A stretch of 25,756 bases of DNA from a virus. The stretch spans positions 1 to 25,756 of IMG/VR virus record IMGVR_UViG_3300028025_000684; one strand, given 5' to 3'. This document shows positions 14,113-21,341 of the stretch, one piece after another (the first letter of the stretch is position 1; each line of letters starts with the position of its first letter). A model generated the notes under the pieces. The model worked only from the letters and a program-made list of their open reading frames with translations, ran no database searches and was not told the DNA's origin. Made by a program: the position numbers and the translations under genes.

Positions 14113-14618
14113 TACCAAAGACACGCAAAGAGGCTTTAGCTGGAGGGTATAAACGATACTCTACAGGTGTTGCTTGTGCGCAGGGGCATGTTGCAGAACG
14201 CCGTGCCAAAACAGGTGAGTGTCTTGCTTGTAGGGCTGATTTTTTAATTATTTGGCGTAAAAATAACCCAGCCAAGGTTAAACAACACAATGAAACACAG
14301 TATATAAATCACACACAAAAAATTAAAGATAACGTAAAAAAATGGAGTAAAAACAATCCTGTAAAAATATTGGCGCATACAAGAAAACAACAAACAAAAC
14401 GACTTATGCGTTCCCCAAAATGGTTGACGGAAGACGATCATTGGATGATTGAGCAGTCTTATGAATTAGCTGCGTTACGTACAAAAATGTTTGGGTTTTC
14501 TTGGCATGTTGACCATATACTTCCACTTCAAGGCAAAACTGTTTCAGGTTTGCACGTACCAACAAATTTGCAAGTGATCCCCGCAGTAGATAATATACGC
14601 AAGGGGAATCGTGTATGA
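14109..14618 (+). CDS. HNH endonuclease (probable homing or stand-alone nuclease)
   Basis: 169 aa with a GTG start. The N-terminal zinc knuckle residues C23, H27, C38 and C41 (CAQGH and CLAC) precede a basic Asn/Lys-rich linker. The C-terminal HNH core is HVDHILPLQGKTVSG with H136 and D135, then NLQ (N153) and NIRKGN (N162), an H-N-N version of the ββα-metal motif. The gene is clearly more AT-rich than its neighbours, especially 14230-14430, and uses codons they avoid, indicating separate origin. It is nevertheless seamlessly inserted with GTGA and ATGA overlaps, so translation is coupled. It could promote its own spread or act in packaging-related cleavage; the first is more usual. Confidence 0.93.
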   Translation: MIPKTRKEALAGGYKRYSTGVACAQGHVAERRAKTGECLACRADFLIIWRKNNPAKVKQHNETQYINHTQKIKDNVKKWSKNNPVKILAHTRKQQTKRLMRSPKWLTEDDHWMIEQSYELAALRTKMFGFSWHVDHILPLQGKTVSGLHVPTNLQVIPAVDNIRKGNRV

Positions 14619-15037
14619 GCTTCACAGGCAATTACTCTTGCAATACGTTGCGGGCAGGGCTGGCAAACGGGTCAATCAACTTGACCTCGGATACGTTCCG
14701 ACTGGCTCTGTACACCAATGATGCAACGCTGGACGAAACCACCACGGCGTACACAGTCACAGGTGAATCCTCTGGTGGCAACTACGTGGCTGGCGGGGAA
14801 ATCGTCACCACCACAGTGACATCCCAAACCACGGCTTCGGGCAGTGTGACCTATGTCACTTTCTCCTCACCTTCGTGGACTGGTCAGATCACTGCTCGGG
14901 GTGCTTTGATATACAAAGCAGGCGACAATGGCGCAGTCTGTGTTTTGGACTTTGGAAACACAAAGACATCAACATCAACATTCACCGTGACGATGCCTGC
15001 AAACACAAGCACGTCAGCACTCATAAGGATTGTGTAA
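14615..15037 (+). CDS. Beta-rich virion protein, paralogue of the 15243 gene
   Basis: 140 aa, Thr/Ser/Gly-rich, no membrane segment. Key stretches are FRLALYTNDATLDETTTAY, TGESSGGNYVAGG, ARGALIYKAGDNGAVCVLDF and TFTVTMPANTSTSALIRI. The same layout in the same order occurs in the protein encoded at 15243-15719, so the two are paralogues. Similar proteins occur in tail-region clusters of aquatic phages, role unknown. It overlaps the HNH stop (ATGA) and the next start (TAATG). Confidence 0.85.
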   Translation: MSFTGNYSCNTLRAGLANGSINLTSDTFRLALYTNDATLDETTTAYTVTGESSGGNYVAGGEIVTTTVTSQTTASGSVTYVTFSSPSWTGQITARGALIYKAGDNGAVCVLDFGNTKTSTSTFTVTMPANTSTSALIRIV

Positions 15038-15231
15038 TGGCACTTGTAACGACAACCAAAGGCGAGATGGATGACTCCCTGCTTGTAAAGCAGGAAGGCA
15101 CAGTAGATAATGACAATGAATTGACCACATGGGTTGAATACTGGCTGGATGGCGAGCTTGTCCACCGTTCCGCGCATGTGACTTTGAAGAAGCCTCCGAC
15201 ATTTGTTGGTGGTGAAGCAGCTTCGTTTTAA
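15037..15231 (+). CDS. 64-aa acidic protein, unknown
   Basis: Starts at ATG 15037 within the previous stop (TAATG), AAGGA nine bases upstream. A longer frame from 14875 exists but overlaps the preceding gene in a shifted frame and looks artificial there. The protein is acidic and compact (DDSLLVKQEGTVDNDNELTT; WVEYWLDGELVHRS), probably a small beta protein. It separates the two paralogous structural genes. No family is recognised. Confidence 0.8.
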   Translation: MALVTTTKGEMDDSLLVKQEGTVDNDNELTTWVEYWLDGELVHRSAHVTLKKPPTFVGGEAASF

Positions 15232-15242
15232 GGAGAATCCAA

Positions 15243-15719
15243 GTGGCAAACACTCAATCTATGTGTACCTCGTTCATGGGCGAGTTGATGACGGCAACTC
15301 ACAACTTTGGTACTGCACCAACCCGTGGCACATCCGCAGCCGACACCTTCAAAGGCGCGTTGTATTTGGCATCAGCCACGCTCAATGCTTCCACAACCGT
15401 GTATTCCTCAACAGGAGAAGTAACGGGTACGGGCTACTCTGCCGGGGGCGTGACTGTGACCAACGCAAACCCGCCTGTGGCAACCAACGCATCAGCAACT
15501 GCTGGCGTAGCCTACTGGACACCATCTGCCAGTCTGACTTACACCTCAGTGACCTTGACCACAGCGTTTGATGCAGTGTTGATTTACAACTCGTCGCAAA
15601 GCAACAAGGCAGTGAGTGTCCACACGTTTGGTTCACAGACCATTACAGCGGGTACTTTCACCTTGACAATGCCTGCAAGCACCACAACCACAGCACTGTT
15701 GCGTCTGGCTACAACCTAA
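15243..15719 (+). CDS. Beta-rich virion protein, paralogue of the 14615 gene
   Basis: 158 aa, GTG start with AAGGAG (15233-15238 region) just upstream. The first 30 residues are unique; then FKGALYLASATLNASTTVY, STGEVTGTGYSAGGVTV, FDAVLIYNSSQSNKAVSV and TFTLTMPASTTTTALLRLA match the 14615 protein motif for motif. Most likely a gene duplication with divergence, so the two may form related shells, rings or spikes. No enzyme motif. Confidence 0.85.
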   Translation: MANTQSMCTSFMGELMTATHNFGTAPTRGTSAADTFKGALYLASATLNASTTVYSSTGEVTGTGYSAGGVTVTNANPPVATNASATAGVAYWTPSASLTYTSVTLTTAFDAVLIYNSSQSNKAVSVHTFGSQTITAGTFTLTMPASTTTTALLRLATT

Positions 15720-15744
15720 GCGGAGGCGGCGTAGGCCGTAAACC

Positions 15745-16887
15745 ATGTTTGGTATATCCGCATACGCCCAGTCACCGTACGCCGCTCTTGGCGAGAACAA
15801 TGTCGTTGTAGCCCTGACGGGCGTATCTGCGTCTGGGGATGTTGGGACGGTTGTTGCAAATCCACAGCTTGCCCTGTCGGGCGTATTTGCGACAGGTGAT
15901 GTTGGGTCTGTAACAGAAACAAACAGCCCAGCCGAGACGGGCGATCAAGCAGACGGTTTTGTTGGTACGGTCGAGGCAAACATCTCTGTTGCTCTGACGG
16001 GCGTTTTGTGCCACCCAGATATTGGGCAGGTAGACCCATACCCAACTCCAGAGATTTCTGAAGTTCATGCCAACGGCTTCACGGGTACGGTAGCGGCGAC
16101 GCTGACAGTTGCGTTGTCGGGCGTAGAGGCTTCAGGTGCGGTTGGAACGGTTACCCAGAGCCAATCTGCGGCGCTTTCAGGGGTAGAGGCTTCTGGGGCG
16201 GTCGGAACGCTGATCTACAACGAGTCGGATGCAACAACCGGCGATGTGGCGATAGGTGAAGTTGGAACGCTGGGCGCGGTTACCTCTGTTGCTCTAAGCG
16301 GCGTAGCGGCTTCTGGGGCGGTGGGGTCTGTTACACAAACTCAGTCAGTTGCATTGACAGGAGTCGAGGCTTCTGGGGCGGTTGGAACAGTTAGTTTTAA
16401 CCAGACTGATGAATTGACAGGCGATGTTGCAGCTGGATCAGTTGGAACGGTAGATCCTGTTCTTTCTGTTGCTCTGACAGGTGTTCAGGCTTCTGGAGCG
16501 GTTGGGTCTGTTTCGTTCACCAGTACACAGTCAATAACAGGCAATCAAGCAGCAGGTGACGTAGGATCGGTTGTTTACACCGTAACCAAGGCGTTGACCG
16601 GGGTTCAAGCGGCAGGCGCAGTTGGTTCTGTTGAGTTTGTTCAGGTTGCTGAGCTAACAGGAGACAGTGCTACTGGATCGGTTGGTTCGGTTGGTCGAAA
16701 CACCACGGTTGCCTTGTCTGGGGTACAAGCCGCAGGCTCGGTTGGAAATGTGATTGCCATCTACTGGAGATTGGTAGATGACAGCCAGACCGCAAACTGG
16801 CAAAATGTCAACAATTCTCAAACTGCTGGCTGGACGTTGGTGAACAATGCAGAAACACCTGACTGGACGTTGGTTGAAACGGAATAA
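15745..16887 (+). CDS. Repeat-built virion protein with ALTGVxASGxVGTV units and Trp-repeat tail
   Basis: 380 aa. Residues 22-336 are built from about 15 units of roughly 20 residues with the pattern ALTGVxASGxVGTV plus a variable 6-7 residue linker; every third unit or so switches to a TGDxAxGxVGTV form. Such regular Gly/Val turns suggest a beta-helix or beta-roll rod. The C-terminus (341-380) changes to an 11-residue Trp repeat, WRLVDDSQTA, WQNVNNSQTA, WTLVNNAETP, WTLVETE. No close Shine-Dalgarno precedes ATG 15745; GGAGG at 15722-15726 is about 18 bases away, so expression may be modest. Position just before the fibre genes suggests a tail rod or fibre. Function not established. Confidence 0.85.
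   Translation: MFGISAYAQSPYAALGENNVVVALTGVSASGDVGTVVANPQLALSGVFATGDVGSVTETNSPAETGDQADGFVGTVEANISVALTGVLCHPDIGQVDPYPTPEISEVHANGFTGTVAATLTVALSGVEASGAVGTVTQSQSAALSGVEASGAVGTLIYNESDATTGDVAIGEVGTLGAVTSVALSGVAASGAVGSVTQTQSVALTGVEASGAVGTVSFNQTDELTGDVAAGSVGTVDPVLSVALTGVQASGAVGSVSFTSTQSITGNQAAGDVGSVVYTVTKALTGVQAAGAVGSVEFVQVAELTGDSATGSVGSVGRNTTVALSGVQAAGSVGNVIAIYWRLVDDSQTANWQNVNNSQTAGWTLVNNAETPDWTLVETE
15808..16752 (+). repeat. Tandem ~60-bp coding repeats
   Basis: About 15 imperfect units of 57-63 bases encode the ALTGVxASGxVGTV motif. Some units are nearly identical in DNA (the GAGGCTTCTGGGGCGGT block recurs near 16184 and 16364, with close variants near 16127, 16304 and 16484), showing recent expansion or gene conversion; others have drifted. 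Copy number may vary among relatives. Confidence 0.85.
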
Positions 16888-16895
16888 GGACACAC

Positions 16896-17366
16896 ATGGC
16901 TTTTGTACTTGCAGACCGAGTTAAAGAGACAACCACCACGGCTGGTACGGGAACGGTGACGTTGCTTGGTGCATCGACTGGGTATCAATCCTTCTCTGCC
17001 ATCGGTAATGGAAACACCACTTATTACACCATTGCTGGTCAGACCGGATCAGAGTGGGAAGTTGGGATTGGTACATACACCTCATCCGGCACAACGCTTG
17101 CCAGAACCACGGTAATTTCATCCAGCAACGCTGGATCGTTGGTTAACTTTAGCGCAGGTACAAAGGACGTGTTTGTCACCTACCCCGCAGAATTTACAGC
17201 TAACGCTATTGGCGGCGGTGTTGGTGCAGTGCTTCTTAACGCTACTACTGCTACTGCAAGCGGAACGATTGCCACAGGCCAGAATGGTTTCACTGTTGGC
17301 CCATTAACAATTAACAGCGGCGTGACGATCACAATTGCTTCTGGACAAAGGCACGTAATCATATGA
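16896..17366 (+). CDS. Tail-fibre-region structural protein (conserved FVLADRVKETTTT start)
   Basis: 156 aa. It starts FVLADRVKETTTTAGTGTVT (3-22), then QSFSAIGNGNTTYYTI and EWEVGIGTYTSSGTTLART, a domain I recall at the start of many phage fibre or fibre-associated proteins. The last 45 residues are Thr/Ala/Gly-rich. A beta-sandwich fold is likely. AAGGA lies upstream of the ATG; the stop overlaps the next start (ATGA). It may be the base to which the next gene product attaches. Confidence 0.85.
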   Translation: MAFVLADRVKETTTTAGTGTVTLLGASTGYQSFSAIGNGNTTYYTIAGQTGSEWEVGIGTYTSSGTTLARTTVISSSNAGSLVNFSAGTKDVFVTYPAEFTANAIGGGVGAVLLNATTATASGTIATGQNGFTVGPLTINSGVTITIASGQRHVII

Positions 17367-18646
17367 GTACGATCAAGTCATCCACCACGTTAACCACTGC
17401 ATATTCGGTAGAAGCAGATACCACAGGAGCGCTTGTCATTCAGACAGGCGCTACACCCACGACTGCGGTCACAGTAAGTTCTGCTCAAGTCGTTACGTTG
17501 GCTAATGCGTTGCCCGTGGCTTCTGGTGGTACAGGCGTAACAACAGCAACAGCGGGCTTTAACGCACTTGCACCGAGCCAAACTGGAAACAATGGTAAGT
17601 ACCTTACAACGGACGGGACAAATACAAGTTGGGGAGCTTTATCGGTTACACCAACAGCCGTGTCAGATCAAAACAATACATCAACTGGATATTTTGATTT
17701 GCCATCTGGCACAACTGCACAACGCCCCGGTAGTCCACTTGTTGGGATGATGCGGTACAACACCACAATTGGTGTCTATGAGGTGTATACAACATTAGGT
17801 TGGGCTTATGCACCACTGACATATTTGCAATTCTCTATTGATTATCTTGTTGTTGCAGGTGGCGGTGGTGGAAATGGCGCAGTAAATGACTTCACAGTTG
17901 CTGGCGGCGGTGGAGCTGGCGGATTTCTTACAGGCACGGGTCAATCTTTTAATTTGGGAGACAGTTTTACTGTAACTGTTGGCGCTGGTGGGCCGGGCAT
18001 GAACTACACGCAAGCCGGTTCTGTTGGTAACGGCAGTAATTCAGTGTTTAGCAGTTTTACCGCTACAGGCGGTGGCGGTGGTGCTTCATTTGCGACCCTA
18101 GCCGGTAATGGCGGCAGTGGTGGTGGAGCAGGCGCTGATTTCCCAACAGGTGGAACAGGAACTGTTGGTCAAGGAAACAATGGTGGAACAGCCACAAATT
18201 TTGCTAGCAAAGGTGCTGGCGGTGGCGGTGGCGCAAGTGCCGCTGGTGGCAATGGAGCTACAAATGCTGGTGGTGCTGGTGGTGCTGGTACTGCATCCTC
18301 TTACAGTGGGTCTTCTGTAACTTATGCTGGTGGTGGTGGCGGTGCAGGAGCTTCTTCTGGTGGTGCTGGTGGTGCTGGCGGCGGCGGCAATGGTGCGGTT
18401 TACAACGGAGATGGCGGGGCCGGTACTGCTAACAGAGGTGGTGGTGGCGGCGGTGCTGCTCGTAATAATGCCGCTGGTCAACAAACAGGCGGTGCTGGCG
18501 GCTCAGGCGTTGTTATTCTTCGATATTCAAGCGCACTTGGAAATATAACCAGTATTGGCGGCGGTTTAACATACACAGGCCCAACAACATCAGGCGGTTA
18601 CAAAATCTATATATTTACCGCCGGAACAGGAACGGTGACGCTTTAA
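17363..18646 (+). CDS. Glycine-rich tail fibre or adhesin 1
   Basis: 427 aa. The N-terminal part is a repetitive Ser/Thr stretch with SSAQVVTLANALPVASGGTG (about 39-58), which is closely shared with the adhesin at 20421, and is likely the virion-attachment stalk. A middle module (YFDLPSGTTAQRPGSPLVGM, then YNTTIGVYEVYTTLGW) resembles a common phage fibre domain. From about 165 on it is a glycine-rich domain beginning YLVVAGGGGGNG, with many GGGG runs, ending VVILRYSSA and IYIFTAGTGTVTL. Such domains pack as polyglycine helices in phage S16-type adhesins and often bind the receptor. The start overlaps the previous stop. Confidence 0.88.
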   Translation: MSTIKSSTTLTTAYSVEADTTGALVIQTGATPTTAVTVSSAQVVTLANALPVASGGTGVTTATAGFNALAPSQTGNNGKYLTTDGTNTSWGALSVTPTAVSDQNNTSTGYFDLPSGTTAQRPGSPLVGMMRYNTTIGVYEVYTTLGWAYAPLTYLQFSIDYLVVAGGGGGNGAVNDFTVAGGGGAGGFLTGTGQSFNLGDSFTVTVGAGGPGMNYTQAGSVGNGSNSVFSSFTATGGGGGASFATLAGNGGSGGGAGADFPTGGTGTVGQGNNGGTATNFASKGAGGGGGASAAGGNGATNAGGAGGAGTASSYSGSSVTYAGGGGGAGASSGGAGGAGGGGNGAVYNGDGGAGTANRGGGGGGAARNNAAGQQTGGAGGSGVVILRYSSALGNITSIGGGLTYTGPTTSGGYKIYIFTAGTGTVTL

Positions 18647-18987
18647 TGGCACATTATGCTTTTTTAGATCAAAACAACATTGTCACGGAAGTGATTGTTG
18701 GAAAAGATGAAACTGACACCACCCATGATTGGGAGCAGTTTTACGGAGAGTTTCGTGGTCAAGTATGCAAGCGCACTTCTTATCATGGAAATATTCGCAA
18801 GAACTACGCTGGCATCGGTTATTCATATGACCCAGAACGAGACGCATTTATTCCGCCTAAACCATTTCCAAGCTGGATATTGGTAGAAGAAACATGTCGT
18901 TGGGATTCTCCTGTAGCTTATCCAAATGACGGCAAGATGTACCAATGGGATGAGGCCACAACAAATTGGATTGAGATAACACCATGA
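18646..18987 (+). CDS. Small conserved tail-region protein
   Basis: 113 aa. MAHYAFLDQNNIVTEVIVGK at the start, then TSYHGNIRKNYAGIGYSYD and WDSPVAYPNDGKMYQWDEAT, is a familiar pattern in cyanophage-like and other aquatic phage tail clusters. Aromatic-rich and probably globular. Position between two fibre genes suggests a fibre tip, cap or chaperone. It is coupled to both neighbours (TAATG, ATGA). The biochemical role is not known to me. Confidence 0.85.
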   Translation: MAHYAFLDQNNIVTEVIVGKDETDTTHDWEQFYGEFRGQVCKRTSYHGNIRKNYAGIGYSYDPERDAFIPPKPFPSWILVEETCRWDSPVAYPNDGKMYQWDEATTNWIEITP

Positions 18988-19991
18988 CGCTAATCCTTTC
19001 AGGAACTGATGGACTGTCCGATGTTGATGGTTCTGCCGCAACCCCTGCTATCAGGGGAACAGATGCAAACACAGGTATCTTCTTCCCTGCCGCTGACACC
19101 ATTGCCTTTGCTGAGGGCGGTGCGGAGGTTGCAAGGTTTGATAGCTCAGGGAATTTTGGTATTGGCGTAACGCCAAGTTATCGTCTTGAAGTAAAAGGGC
19201 CAGCGGCTACTGCGGGTCAATTAAGCATCCACGATGGAACAGGCGATACTACTGTTTCTGGCAACAATGCGGCATCTTTGTTGTTCCAAACAAGAGACAC
19301 AAGTGTCAGGACTGTTGCTGAAATTGATGCTGTAAATACAACTACCAACGGCACTGGTGCGGCATTGGTGTTTCAAACAAGGATTACTGACACTCTTGCA
19401 GAACGTATGCGTATCGACTCCAGCGGTAATGTGGGTATTGGTACGAGTTCGCCAAGCAATAGATTACAGGTATATCAAAACGCCAGTGCCGCAGTAATGG
19501 CAGTGCAAAATCAAACTACCAGTCTACAACTGCAAGTAAATGATGGTGTAGCTACTGGTGCAGGAGTTATGTTGATAAATGGGGCATATCCATTAACTTT
19601 TTGGACTAACGGTTCCGAACGTATGCGTATCGACTCCAGTGGTAACTTGCAATTCAACTCAGGCTACGGCTCTGTTGCCACTGCTTATGGTTGCCGTGCT
19701 TGGGTAAACTTCAATGGCACAGGTACTGTGGCAATTCGTGCAAGTGGGAATGTATCAAGCATTACTGATAATGGTACAGGGGACTACACGGTTAACTTCA
19801 CGACTGCAATGCCGGATGCAAATTATGCTGCGCAAATATCAATTACAGCAGCAAATCATTATGCAACTAGCACTGGCGGGAATAACTCAAATTTTACTTA
19901 TGCAACAAACTCTTTTAAACCCGGATTATGTATATCGCAAGGGGGCGTAATTTATGATCCATCGCAATTAAACGTATCAATCTTCCGCTAA
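18984..19991 (+). CDS. Tail fibre protein with ERMRIDSSGNVGIG repeats
   Basis: 335 aa. The N-terminal segment (PAIRGTDANTGIFFPAADTI, 22-41) and two copies of a ERMRIDSSGN motif (plus a degenerate RFDSSGNFGIGVTPS) are typical of trimeric phage fibre shafts, where the repeat forms short beta turns. The C-terminal 110 residues (from CRAWVNFNGTGTVAIRASGN) look like a separate globular head with no repeats, a good candidate for receptor binding. The start overlaps the previous stop (ATGA). Confidence 0.88.
   Translation: MTLILSGTDGLSDVDGSAATPAIRGTDANTGIFFPAADTIAFAEGGAEVARFDSSGNFGIGVTPSYRLEVKGPAATAGQLSIHDGTGDTTVSGNNAASLLFQTRDTSVRTVAEIDAVNTTTNGTGAALVFQTRITDTLAERMRIDSSGNVGIGTSSPSNRLQVYQNASAAVMAVQNQTTSLQLQVNDGVATGAGVMLINGAYPLTFWTNGSERMRIDSSGNLQFNSGYGSVATAYGCRAWVNFNGTGTVAIRASGNVSSITDNGTGDYTVNFTTAMPDANYAAQISITAANHYATSTGGNNSNFTYATNSFKPGLCISQGGVIYDPSQLNVSIFR
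19401..19429 (+). repeat. 29-base direct repeat, copy 1
   Basis: Matches 19617-19645 at 28 of 29 positions and encodes the ERMRIDSSGN fibre motif. High DNA identity suggests recent duplication or gene conversion and a possible site for recombination between fibre genes. Confidence 0.85.
19617..19645 (+). repeat. 29-base direct repeat, copy 2
   Basis: Second copy, 216 bases downstream of the first and in the same reading frame, so recombination between them would delete 72 codons without a frameshift. Confidence 0.85.
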
Positions 19992-20002
19992 AAAGGATAA
20001 TT

Positions 20003-20191
20003 ATGAACTCAAGAATTATTTACCCAACAGACGATGGCGGCGTAGCGGTCATCATTCCAGCCGCTGAGTGCGGTTTAACCATTGAGGAAATTGCCGCCAA
20101 GGATGTTCCTAAAGGCAAGCCATTCAAGATTGTGGATGTTGCTGACATTCCAACAGACCGCACATTTAGATCAGCATGGGAGTACACATGA
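20003..20191 (+). CDS. Small conserved protein after the fibre gene (possible fibre chaperone partner)
   Basis: 62 aa. It reads MNSRIIYPTDDGGVAVIIPA, then PFKIVDVADIPTDRTFRSAW; acidic and probably a small alpha/beta protein. AAAGGA lies upstream of the ATG. It is followed with an ATGA overlap by a helical 77-aa protein, and I recall such a pair repeatedly after phage fibre genes. A role in fibre folding or attachment is inferred from position. Confidence 0.82.
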   Translation: MNSRIIYPTDDGGVAVIIPAAECGLTIEEIAAKDVPKGKPFKIVDVADIPTDRTFRSAWEYT

Positions 20192-20421
20192 TTACTATCA
20201 ACATCGACAAGGCCAAAGCAGTCGCCCACAATCTGCGCCGTGCAGCGCGATCAGTAGAGTTCCAGCCATACGACGATGCAATTGCCAAACAAATTCCCGG
20301 TCAGGCTGATGGCGCAGAAGCGGCAAGAGCAGCAATCAGAACCAAGTACGCAGAGATGCAGACAGCCATTGATGCGGCGACAACTACCGACCAAATCAAG
20401 GCTGTGTTGGAGAACACATAA
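20188..20421 (+). CDS. Small helical protein, tail fibre assembly candidate
   Basis: 77 aa from ATG 20188, which overlaps the previous stop; the in-frame alternative at 20176 is not needed. MITINIDKAKAVAHNLRRAA, then AARAAIRTKYAEMQTAID and a final helix TTTDQIKAVLENT, resembles C-terminal parts of tail-fibre assembly proteins (ID.A.T...IK pattern). All-helical and charged. TAATG coupling to the next adhesin gene supports a chaperone role for it. Confidence 0.82.
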   Translation: MITINIDKAKAVAHNLRRAARSVEFQPYDDAIAKQIPGQADGAEAARAAIRTKYAEMQTAIDAATTTDQIKAVLENT

Positions 20422-21341
20422 TGGCAACCACGATCAACGCTGACAACGGCGTATCTTCTGGAAGTGCGGGGTTAAAACAAACCGCAGATTCCACAGGCGT
20501 ACTTGCACTCCAAACAAACGGAACAACAGCGGTATCCATCAGCACTGCTCAAGTTGTCACGCTGACCAATGCACTTCCCGTAGCTTCAGGCGGTACAGGT
20601 CTTACAACTGCAACAGGGGTATTGGTGGGGGCTGGGGCATCTGTTTCTGCTGTTGCGGCAGGGACTAACGGCAATCTACTTACTTCCAATGGCACGACAT
20701 GGGTGTCTCAAGCCGCCGCCGCATCGGGTGCAACAGGCGCTAACACTGCAAACGCCTTTGTAAGCCCCGGTACATGGACAAAACCAGCTTCCGTTAAATC
20801 CATCAAAGTAACAGTTATTGGTGGTGGTGGTACTGGCGGCACTGCAAGTGTCGGAACACCTGTTGGTTTTTCCACTTGCGCTGGTGGCGGCGGTGGCGGC
20901 GGTACATCAATTCAATACTATCCGGCTCCTTCACTTCCGGGGCCACAGCCTTATACAGTTGGCGGCGCGGGTGCAACTTCATCATTCGGCGTTGCGCCAG
21001 CGACGGTTATATCCGCAACTGGGGGTTCAGCGGGGGATAATGGGGGTAATGGGGCAGCTGGCGGCAGTGGCGGATCTGGTTCAGGCGGCACTATAAATAG
21101 TAAAGGTGGTGGTGGCGCTTCTGCTACAGCTGAGCAAGGCGGGCCTTCCCCGGCGGGCGCGGGTGGCGCTGGTGGTTCATCATCTATGGGTGGCGGAGCC
21201 GCCGGAAGAGCGGGAGCTGGAACTGGAAATGTAGGGCAAGCGTATGGTGGAGGTGGCAGCGGCGGGTCTAGTAATGGCCCTGCACCCTATGCAGGTGGCG
21301 CAGGTGCAGCAGGCGTAGTTATTATTGAGGAGTTTTACTAA
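20421..21341 (+). CDS. Glycine-rich tail fibre or adhesin 2
   Basis: 306 aa. It shares its N-terminal stalk with adhesin 1: STAQVVTLTNALPVASGGTG (41-60), likely the same docking element. A central SPGTWTKPASVKSIKVTVIG (about 115-134) begins the glycine-rich domain, a start common in phage adhesins (FTSSGTWTVPAGV type), followed by many GGGG runs and a closing strand AAGVVIIEEFY. Compared with adhesin 1 the C-terminal domain is unrelated in detail, so this is a second receptor-binding variant or a partner protein. TAATG on both sides. Confidence 0.88.
   Translation: MATTINADNGVSSGSAGLKQTADSTGVLALQTNGTTAVSISTAQVVTLTNALPVASGGTGLTTATGVLVGAGASVSAVAAGTNGNLLTSNGTTWVSQAAAASGATGANTANAFVSPGTWTKPASVKSIKVTVIGGGGTGGTASVGTPVGFSTCAGGGGGGGTSIQYYPAPSLPGPQPYTVGGAGATSSFGVAPATVISATGGSAGDNGGNGAAGGSGGSGSGGTINSKGGGGASATAEQGGPSPAGAGGAGGSSSMGGGAAGRAGAGTGNVGQAYGGGGSGGSSNGPAPYAGGAGAAGVVIIEEFY

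Noticed and set aside
15808-16752. Possible CRISPR array from regular ~60-bp spacing
   Set aside because: Units are coding, imperfect and contiguous in frame with no constant repeat and unique spacers of fixed size; it is a protein repeat.
18098-18548. Minus- and plus-strand frames (Thr/Ser-rich or Val/Leu-rich) in the glycine tract
   Set aside because: These are the other frames of GGN repeats in adhesin 1, a known source of spurious open frames.
16940-18640. Repeat of AGTGTVTL at the start of the 16896 protein and the end of adhesin 1
   Set aside because: Short, low-complexity Gly/Thr motif typical of both domain types; not evidence for a functional link.
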